Positions 1 to 7,133 of a stretch of DNA of 7,133 nucleotides are shown here, in pieces. The first letter of the stretch is position 1. Each line of letters begins with the position of its first letter. The position numbers and the translations under genes were made by a program. The notes beneath the pieces are model-generated. The model did no database searches. It was not told the DNA's origin and saw nothing but the letters and a program-made list of their open reading frames with translations. The stretch is from Chitinophagaceae bacterium UBA4412 (GTDB lineage: Bacteria > Bacteroidota > Bacteroidia > Chitinophagales > Chitinophagaceae): assembly GCA_002400445.1 (NCBI GenBank), contig DGQO01000190.1:10147-17279 (forward strand), in the 5' to 3' direction.

Positions 1-167
1 ATTCCTGTAACCATCCAGGCAATGCGTGCTTTCTTTTGATCGGCGATATCTTTCAGCCGGTTCATGATAATGCTTACGAAAATTACATTGTCTATGCCCA
101 GCACAATTTCAAGCACAACGAGTACAAAAAAACTGATGATACTTTCAGACGTGAAAAGATATTCCAT
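1..167 (-). CDS. TerC-family integral membrane protein, N-terminal fragment (3' end outside window)
   Basis: The reverse strand from the ATG at 167 reads 55 codons to the window edge without a stop. The fragment begins MEYLFTSESIISFFVLVVLE and continues with the family signature LEIVLGIDNVIFVSI (residues 19-33). It holds a first membrane helix (about 9-34) carrying the acidic and polar residues E20, D26 and N27, then a basic cytoplasmic stretch (NRLKDIADQKKARIAW) before the next helix. This is the start of a TerC/YkoY/Alx-type protein. Family members are linked to manganese export, metal loading of exported enzymes and, in some bacteria, tellurite resistance. Which of these roles applies cannot be told from 55 residues. 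The start is supported by the usual MEYL-type opening and by a candidate -7 element 43 bp upstream. It is divergent from the beta-galactosidase gene, with 240 bp between them. The family call is confident; the function is inferred. Confidence 0.9.
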   Translation of the reverse strand, partial: MEYLFTSESIISFFVLVVLEIVLGIDNVIFVSIIMNRLKDIADQKKARIAWMVTG

Positions 168-209
168 GCGGCAAAAATAGTTGAGCAGGGCAAAGTTTGA
201 ACATTGCTG

Positions 210-217
210 CAAAGATA
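210..217 (-). promoter_or_regulatory. Candidate -7 promoter element for the TerC-family gene
   Basis: On the minus strand this reads TATCTTTG, an exact match to the Bacteroidota -7 consensus TAnnTTTG, and would give a 5' leader of roughly 40 nt. No TTTG or TTG is present at the expected 17-23 bp upstream, so the assignment rests on the -7 box alone. Confidence 0.35.
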
Positions 218-272
218 TTTTCCCCGTAGGTAAATTTCTTTGTAAGATTGAGTATAGAACTGGCTAAAAGAA

Positions 273-303
273 TTGTTTGCCTGCCGCTTTGCTCGTACTT
301 TTA
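273..303 (+). promoter_or_regulatory. Weak candidate promoter for the beta-galactosidase gene
   Basis: A TTG at 273-275, a 20-bp spacer and TACTTTTA at 296-303 (one mismatch to TAnnTTTG) resemble the Bacteroidota promoter pattern TTG-N17-23-TAnnTTTG. The leader would be about 100 nt. It is the best candidate in the 168-407 gap, but one mismatch in such a loose motif is weak evidence. No operator or regulator site could be identified. Confidence 0.2.
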
Positions 304-398
304 AGCAATTGGCCCGCCACGCTGGCTGAAACTGATTTGAAAAATATTTAGCCTCACGGCAGATGATATACGACTGGCTTTTTTTTGAAACCGCTTAA

Positions 399-3530
<3,132 letters not shown>

Positions 3531-3540
3531 ATTCTGCAAG

Positions 3541-3579
3541 GCAGCCGTTTGTTATACTGCAGGCGGCGGCTTTTTTTTT
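3541..3579 (+). terminator. Rho-independent terminator after lacZ
   Basis: The arms gcagccg (3541-3547) and cggcggc (3564-3570) pair over seven positions with one A/G mismatch. They are followed directly by nine T residues (3571-3579). The hairpin starts 10 bp after the lacZ stop codon. The opposite strand lacks a T-run after the stem, so it should serve lacZ only, not the convergent pyrD. Confidence 0.8.
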
Positions 3580-3599
3580 AATTGAAAATAGGGAAGTGC

Positions 3600-4640
3600 T
3601 CAAGCATTCTTGTGCTGCACCAATTTCTTCACCAGGGCAGGTCCTTCATAAATAAAGCCGGTATATACCTGCAAAAGCGCTGCGCCTGCAGCCAGTTTTT
3701 CTGCGGCATCTTCTGCTGTAAAAATACCGCCGCTGGCCATGATGGGAATCTTTCCGTTTGTTTGTTTGCTGATATAATTAACCAGCATCGTATTTTTTTC
3801 TTTTACGGGTAATCCACTCAGGCCGCCTGCCCCAAAGCGTTCTGCAATGCGTGCTGATGGCGCTGATAATTTTTCTCTGCTCAATGTTGTATTAGAAACA
3901 ACGAGGCCATCTAAATTGATTTCCAGGGCAAGGCTGATGACATCATCCACTTGTGCTGTACTCAGATCAGGAGCTATTTTTAGCAATATGGGTTTTGGGT
4001 TTTGCTGTTGCAAATGATGCTGCTGCAAAGCCGTAAATATTTTGCGCAACGAATCTTTTTCCTGTAACTCTCTCAAGCCAGGTGTATTCGGGCTGCTCAC
4101 ATTCACTACAAAATAATTTACGAAAGGATGGAGGGCTTCAAAGCAAATGACATAATCCTGCCAGGCATCATCATTGGGCGTTATTTTATTTTTACCAATA
4201 TTTCCGCCGATGATCATTCCCCGGTTGTTGTGCTTACTTTTTTGCCAGGCCTTTAATTTTTCTGCAGCGGCTTGCACCCCATGGTTATTAAATCCCATTC
4301 GGTTAATGAGTGCTTTGTCTCGTGGTAAACGGATCAACCTCGGTTGATCATTACCTGCCTGTGCCCGTGGTGTTACCGTACCTATTTCTACAAAACCAAA
4401 ACCCAATGCCTGCAGTTCTCTCAGGTAAGCAGCATCCTTATCAAAACCCGCAGCCAGGCCCACCCGGTTGGGAAAACTTAAGCCGAAAAATTTTACGGGT
4501 TCAACTTTTGGCGTGAATGCGGCGGCAAGTAATTTTTCTCCAACACCGCTACGGCAGGCGATTTGTAAGGCCTTCATAGAAAAGGAATGCACTTTCTCCG
4601 GGCCAAAACGAAAGAGAAAAGAGCGAAGCAGTTTATACAT
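3600..4640 (-). CDS. pyrD: Dihydroorotate dehydrogenase (quinone), class 2
   Basis: This enzyme oxidises dihydroorotate to orotate, the fourth step of de novo UMP synthesis, passing electrons from FMN to the membrane quinone pool. The 346-residue protein starts MYKLLRSFLFRFGPEKVHSF, the N-terminal amphipathic helical extension that marks membrane-associated class 2 enzymes. The alpha/beta barrel then shows GLAAGFDKD (61-69), EIGTVTP (85-91), NRMGFNNHG (113-121), GGNIGKNK (145-152), NVSSPNTPGLR (180-190), KIAPDLS (221-227), SNTT (249-252), ASGGI (302-306) and YTG (326-328). S183 corresponds to the E. coli class 2 catalytic base S175; class 1 enzymes have cysteine there. N180, K221 and N250 lie in conserved substrate/FMN motifs. 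The ATG at 4640 is preferred: a GTG three codons upstream (4649) is also in frame, but it overlaps the candidate -7 box and adds only VPA-type residues unlike the family. The gene is monocistronic within the window, convergent with lacZ and divergent from the thiolase. Confidence 0.95.
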   Translation of the reverse strand: MYKLLRSFLFRFGPEKVHSFSMKALQIACRSGVGEKLLAAAFTPKVEPVKFFGLSFPNRVGLAAGFDKDAAYLRELQALGFGFVEIGTVTPRAQAGNDQPRLIRLPRDKALINRMGFNNHGVQAAAEKLKAWQKSKHNNRGMIIGGNIGKNKITPNDDAWQDYVICFEALHPFVNYFVVNVSSPNTPGLRELQEKDSLRKIFTALQQHHLQQQNPKPILLKIAPDLSTAQVDDVISLALEINLDGLVVSNTTLSREKLSAPSARIAERFGAGGLSGLPVKEKNTMLVNYISKQTNGKIPIMASGGIFTAEDAAEKLAAGAALLQVYTGFIYEGPALVKKLVQHKNA

Positions 4641-4648
4641 AGCGGGCA

Positions 4649-4656
4649 CAAAAGTA
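4649..4656 (-). promoter_or_regulatory. Candidate -7 promoter element for pyrD, giving a very short leader
   Basis: The minus strand reads TACTTTTG, an exact match to TAnnTTTG, 8 bp upstream of the pyrD ATG at 4640. Transcription would start within a few bases of the start codon, giving a near-leaderless mRNA. No TTG lies at the expected upstream distance. Such a close -7 box also argues against translation starting at the GTG at 4649. Confidence 0.45.
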
Positions 4657-4674
4657 CATTGCTATTTTAGTTTT

Positions 4675-4702
4675 TTGATTTGCAGTGGAAATGATACCTT
4701 TG
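4675..4702 (+). promoter_or_regulatory. Candidate Bacteroidota promoter for the thiolase gene
   Basis: TTG (4675-4677), a 17-bp spacer and TACCTTTG (4695-4702) fit the pattern TTG-N17-23-TAnnTTTG. This is the best promoter match in the window. Transcription would begin near 4707, giving a leader of about 177 nt that contains the structured element at 4729-4858. A small hairpin, GTTG-CATAAA-CAAC (4711-4724), would lie at the very 5' end of the transcript. Confidence 0.5.
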
Positions 4703-4728
4703 AAATATAAGTTGCATAAACAACTAAT

Positions 4729-4858
4729 GCGGTCGAAAGATGTTCTTTTGATCATGGGCGTGGGATAGTAGCGGAAAGCCCGCATGCCGCCTGGGCGGCA
4801 GCGGACTTGAAGCGGATAGCCCAAAACCAGCGCCTGGTAATGCACTGCTGCCGACCGC
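4729..4858 (+). other. GC-rich, self-complementary intergenic element in the thiolase leader (structured RNA or interspersed repeat)
   Basis: Seen in the sequence: the outer arms GCGGTCG (4729-4735) and CGACCGC (4852-4858) are perfect 7-bp inverted repeats. Inside, CCGC-A-TGCCGC (4780-4790) pairs with GCGGCA-GCGG (4795-4804) across a CTGG loop, a 10-bp stem with one bulged A. TGGGC (4755-4759) can pair with GCCCA (4819-4823), enclosing that hairpin. ACCAG-CGC-CTGGT (4826-4838) is a further perfect hairpin. A 12-nt near-direct repeat, AGCGGAAAGCCC (4770-4781) and AGCGGATAGCCC (4811-4822), flanks the central stem with one mismatch. GGCAGC (4797-4802) can instead pair with GCTGCC (4847-4852), so an alternative fold exists. 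The stretch is visibly richer in GC than the flanking A/T-rich DNA. Inference: either a folded leader/small RNA or a copy of a dispersed, palindromic Bacteroidota intergenic repeat. No second copy occurs in this window and no target-site duplication is visible. Confidence 0.55.
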
Positions 4859-4884
4859 CTCAAAAAAACAATAAAAATTATTTT

Positions 4885-6063
4885 ATGCAGGAAGCCTATA
4901 TCGTTGCCGGTTATCGTACCGCTATCACAAAGAGTAAAAAAGGTGGTTTCAGGTTTACCCGGCCGGATAATTTAGCCATTGAAGTGATCCAGGGATTATT
5001 GGCGTCTGTGCCTCAATTAGAAGCCAGCAGGGTAGATGATGTGATCGTGGGAAACGCCGTGCCCGAAGCCGAACAGGGCTTGCAGGTAGGCCGCATCATT
5101 GCAGCAAAGGCATTAGGGTTTAGTGTGCCGGGTATTACCATCAATCGTTATTGCGCCAGTGGGTTGGAAAGTATTGCCATTGCAACCGCAAAAATCCGGA
5201 TGGGTATGGCAGATTGTATTGTTGCCGGTGGTGTGGAGAGTATGAGCCTTGTACCAACGGCGGGTTGGAAAACGGTTCCCTCTTATGAAATTGCCAAAGA
5301 TGAGCCAGACTATTATTTAAATATGGGGCTTACGGCAGAAGCCGTGGCCACTGAATATAACGTGAGCCGGGAAGACCAGGATTTGTTTAGCTACAACAGT
5401 CACATGAAGGCGGCAAAGGCGATCCAGGAAGGCTATTTTGCTTCGGGTATTTTACCCATTACTGTAGAGCAGGTATATGCAGATGAAAAAGGGAAACGTA
5501 AAATAAAATCTTATGTGGTAGATACGGATGAAGGTGTGCGGCTGGATACTACACCCGAAGGATTGGCAAAATTGAAACCCGCTTTTGCGGCAAATGGTTG
5601 TGTAACGGCAGGCAACTCTTCTCAAACAAGCGATGGAGCCGCTTTTGTAATTGTGATGAGTGAGCGTATGATTAATGAACTTGGGTTAAAGCCAATCGCT
5701 CGTTTAGTTACTGCGGTGAGTGCAGGTGTAGACCCCCGCATTATGGGTATTGGCCCGGTAGCTGCTGTGCCAAAGGCTTTGCAGCGTGCGGGTTTATCAT
5801 TGGCTGATATGGATTTGATTGAATTGAATGAGGCTTTTGCTTCACAATCCCTGGCCGTAATAAGGGAACTGAATCTCAATCCTGACATTGTAAACATAAA
5901 CGGTGGCGCCATTGCCCTTGGTCATCCGCTGGGTTGCACCGGTTGTAAACTCACGATACAAATCATCAACGATATGAAGCGCCTGCAAAAGAAATATGGA
6001 ATGGTTACGGCCTGTGTGGGCGGTGGCCAGGGCATTGCAGGTATTATTGAGAATATTGATTGA
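4885..6063 (+). CDS. Thiolase family protein (acetyl-CoA C-acyltransferase / acetoacetyl-CoA thiolase)
   Basis: Thiolases cleave 3-ketoacyl-CoA with CoA in fatty acid beta-oxidation, or run in reverse to make acetoacetyl-CoA. The 392-residue protein has the normal family length. All catalytic motifs are present: nucleophile C90 in NRYCASGLES, N315-E316 in NEAFA (315-319), H347 in GGAIALGHPLG (340-350), and the second cysteine C377 in CVGGGQG. The CoA-binding middle of the protein includes TAGNSSQTSDGAA (241-253). The loop after H347 reads GHPLGCTG, with cysteine where alanine is more usual. Motifs alone do not separate degradative FadA-type from biosynthetic AtoB/PhaA-type enzymes; the PEAEQG opening and lack of a PhaB neighbour mildly favour beta-oxidation. 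The ATG at 4885 (MQEAYIVAGYRTAITK) is the family start. The frame stays open to a TTG at 4807 but that extension lies in the structured leader. No FadB/FadJ or acyl-CoA dehydrogenase gene adjoins it. Confidence 0.92.
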   Translation: MQEAYIVAGYRTAITKSKKGGFRFTRPDNLAIEVIQGLLASVPQLEASRVDDVIVGNAVPEAEQGLQVGRIIAAKALGFSVPGITINRYCASGLESIAIATAKIRMGMADCIVAGGVESMSLVPTAGWKTVPSYEIAKDEPDYYLNMGLTAEAVATEYNVSREDQDLFSYNSHMKAAKAIQEGYFASGILPITVEQVYADEKGKRKIKSYVVDTDEGVRLDTTPEGLAKLKPAFAANGCVTAGNSSQTSDGAAFVIVMSERMINELGLKPIARLVTAVSAGVDPRIMGIGPVAAVPKALQRAGLSLADMDLIELNEAFASQSLAVIRELNLNPDIVNINGGAIALGHPLGCTGCKLTIQIINDMKRLQKKYGMVTACVGGGQGIAGIIENID

Positions 6064-6098
6064 TCGGGAATTGATCCAGATTTTCACAGAAGGCAGCC

Positions 6099-6116
6099 TT
6101 TGTAAAATTTGTAAAA
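6099..6116. repeat. Tandem duplication of a 9-mer in the convergent gap
   Basis: TTTGTAAAA occurs twice back to back in the 78-bp gap between the convergent thiolase and DUF983 genes. It lies between GCAGC (6093-6097) and GCTGC (6119-6123), which could form the base of a weak 5-bp stem. No T-run follows on either strand, so it is not a recognisable intrinsic terminator. It may be simple slippage. Confidence 0.5.
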
Positions 6117-6141
6117 TAGCTGCAGCGATGTTGACCGGAAA

Positions 6142-6600
6142 TTAATCGAATTTTACCGGCGCTGTATGTTCATAGTGCGGATCATATCTTACAAAAAACC
6201 GGATATAAATGGAACGGCTCAGCCGCATGAGCCAGGGTTGAAGTGCGAGTAAGGTGATGGCATTTACGATGAGCCACCAAAATACCCTGTTGTCTGAAAC
6301 TGAAATGCCTACAAACAGCCACCACAAAGCAAATGTGGCAAAAGACAAGCCTACCGCAAGCCCGTAACTTACATAACCGGTACCATACCAGAAGCCCGGC
6401 TCCAAATCAAATTTTTGATTGCATACAGCGCAACGATCCGGCATATCAAAAATGTGGCCCAGGGTGAGTTTTCGAAAGGGGTTCGCATCTTTAAACATTG
6501 GCCCACGGCGGCAGCGGGGGCAGTGCATGCTCAGGATGCTCCAGATATAATTAGGGGTAGGTGGCGTTACAATTTTTTTGGGTTCAGCTATATTACTCAT
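6142..6600 (-). CDS. DUF983 family membrane protein with two CxxC pairs
   Basis: This 152-residue protein of unknown function matches the DUF983 layout. A polar N-terminus comes first, then CPRC (C27/C30) in MHCPRCRRGPMF, then CAVC (C57/C60) in DRCAVCNQKFD, leading into EPGFWYGTGYVSY (67-79). Two hydrophobic helices follow at about 77-100 and 106-126, then a basic tail (RLSRSIYIRFFVRYD). The two CxxC pairs about 27 residues apart look like a zinc-ribbon or other metal/thiol site on the cytoplasmic side; this is inferred from spacing only. Its ATG overlaps the TGA of the upstream SemiSWEET gene by 4 bp (ATGA, 6597-6600), so translation is probably coupled, and it is the last gene of the operon. 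A hairpin with CCGG arms overlaps its stop codon but lacks a T-run. It converges on the thiolase gene. The family call is firm; no biochemical role can be given. Confidence 0.88.
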   Translation of the reverse strand: MSNIAEPKKIVTPPTPNYIWSILSMHCPRCRRGPMFKDANPFRKLTLGHIFDMPDRCAVCNQKFDLEPGFWYGTGYVSYGLAVGLSFATFALWWLFVGISVSDNRVFWWLIVNAITLLALQPWLMRLSRSIYIRFFVRYDPHYEHTAPVKFD

Positions 6601-6851
6601 TTAAATCGCCATTTAAAATACAACATAATGAGGCTCATGGTTAGTACCATTGAATTGGTATAAATAATGGCCACATCTTTTACAAAGATCCCATAAACAA
6701 GCCACATGCTCACACCAAGAATGAGCAAAGCAAGCATATTGATAGAGATGTCTCGTGCAGATTTTGTTTTGTAAATCTGTATCACCTGTGGTAAAAAAGT
6801 AATAGAGGTAATGGTACCAGCCGCAAGGCCCAGGAGTTTTAAATAGTCCAT
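6597..6851 (-). CDS. SemiSWEET sugar transporter (single PQ-loop/MtN3 half-unit)
   Basis: SemiSWEETs are three-helix proteins that dimerise to form a sugar uniporter in the inner membrane, the bacterial half-size relatives of plant and animal SWEETs. The 84-residue protein has the standard length and three hydrophobic segments at about 5-26, 37-57 and 60-79. The PQ motif is P21-Q22 in FLPQVIQIYKTKSARDIS. W50 and N66, in MWLVYGI and YTNSM, sit where the Leptospira biflexa SemiSWEET has its sugar-contacting W48 and N64. The start ATG at 6851 gives MDYLKLLG and lies 10 bp after the ABC transporter stop. No Shine-Dalgarno sequence is visible, so coupling to the upstream gene is likely. Its stop overlaps the start of the DUF983 gene. 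The substrate is probably a mono- or disaccharide, but it cannot be read from the sequence. Confidence 0.92.
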   Translation of the reverse strand: MDYLKLLGLAAGTITSITFLPQVIQIYKTKSARDISINMLALLILGVSMWLVYGIFVKDVAIIYTNSMVLTMSLIMLYFKWRFK

Positions 6852-6861
6852 TGGATATTTA

Positions 6862-7133
6862 TTAGATGAGTGATTTTTTTCTTTCGCCTATTTGCTGACG
6901 CCACATGGCATAGTAGAGTCCTTTTTCATTGAGCAATACTTCATGGGCACCTGTTTCTACCACATCGCCTTTTTCCAGCACATAGATCCTGTCTGCATGC
7001 ATAATCGTACTCAGGCGGTGTGCAATAAGAATAGTGATTTGCTCCTGGCTCGTAGATATTGCACGAATGGTATTTGTAATTTCTTCTTCGGTAATAGAAT
7101 CGAGTGCAGAAGTGGCTTCATCAAAAATGAGCA
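6862..7133 (-). CDS. ABC exporter ATP-binding domain, C-terminal fragment (5' end outside window)
   Basis: The reverse strand holds the last 89 codons of an ABC transporter nucleotide-binding domain. It opens in the Walker B motif with D-loop (LIFDEATSALD, residues 1-11 of the fragment) and carries the H-loop histidine in IAHRLSTI (37-44). It ends in the usual exporter tail: ADRIYVLEKGDVVETGAHEVLL, a GLYYAMWRQQ helix and a basic end, RKKSLI. The HRLSTI motif, the GDVVETGAHEVLL segment and the YYAMWRQQ tail are typical of MsbA/MdlB-type exporters that carry membrane and ATPase domains in one chain; the membrane part lies beyond the right edge. The gene ends in two consecutive stop codons (TAATAA). 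It is the first visible gene of the cluster with SemiSWEET and DUF983. The substrate is unknown: lipid, drug or peptide are all possible. Confidence 0.92.
   Translation of the reverse strand, partial: LIFDEATSALDSITEEEITNTIRAISTSQEQITILIAHRLSTIMHADRIYVLEKGDVVETGAHEVLLNEKGLYYAMWRQQIGERKKSLI

Noticed and set aside
4641..4649. A GTG start for pyrD three codons upstream of the ATG
   Set aside because: Class 2 enzymes usually start directly at the MYK-type residues, and the GTG touches the candidate -7 box, so it may not even be transcribed.
4807..4884. An in-frame N-terminal extension of the thiolase from a TTG at 4807
   Set aside because: The added 26 residues match no thiolase feature and are encoded inside the hairpin-rich element; the family start MQEAYIVAGYRTA is at the ATG at 4885.
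6135..6159. Hairpin with CCGG/CCGG and AAATT/AATTT arms at the end of the DUF983 gene, as a terminator
   Set aside because: No T-run follows the stem on either strand and the arms need a bulge; it overlaps coding sequence and may be chance.

Overview
The window looks like ordinary chromosomal DNA from a member of the Bacteroidota, most likely the Chitinophagia/Chitinophagaceae side of the phylum. This is inferred from the Bacteroidota-type -7 promoter motif (TAnnTTTG) upstream of two genes, start codons without clear Shine-Dalgarno sequences, a typical Bacteroidota signal peptide ending in SFAQ on the beta-galactosidase, and the overall look of the proteins. No mobile element, CRISPR array, tRNA or rRNA was found.

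Layout. Bases 1-167 (minus) hold the first 55 codons of a TerC-family membrane protein that runs off the left edge. It is divergent from a complete, secreted glycoside hydrolase family 2 beta-galactosidase (408-3530, plus), which ends at a good rho-independent terminator. Convergent with that is pyrD (3600-4640, minus), a class 2 quinone-linked dihydroorotate dehydrogenase. A 244-bp divergent promoter region follows, then a thiolase (4885-6063, plus). Between the thiolase promoter and its start lies a GC-rich, densely self-complementary element (about 4729-4858). It is the least explained object in the window. Bases 6142-7133 are a minus-strand gene cluster read as ABC exporter (C-terminal end only, entering from the right edge), then a SemiSWEET sugar transporter half-unit, then a DUF983 membrane protein. 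The three are separated by 10 bp and then by a 4-bp stop/start overlap, so they probably form one operon.

How the genes relate. The units look functionally independent: periplasmic or outer-surface galactoside hydrolysis (lacZ), pyrimidine synthesis at the membrane (pyrD), acyl-CoA/acetoacetyl-CoA thiolysis or condensation (thiolase), and a small membrane-protein operon. A secreted beta-galactosidase and a SemiSWEET sugar facilitator occur in the same 7 kb, but they are on opposite strands about 3 kb apart with unrelated genes between, so a shared pathway is only a loose possibility. No convincing new system is visible. The points worth following are the structured element in the thiolase leader and the tightly coupled ABC/SemiSWEET/DUF983 cluster.
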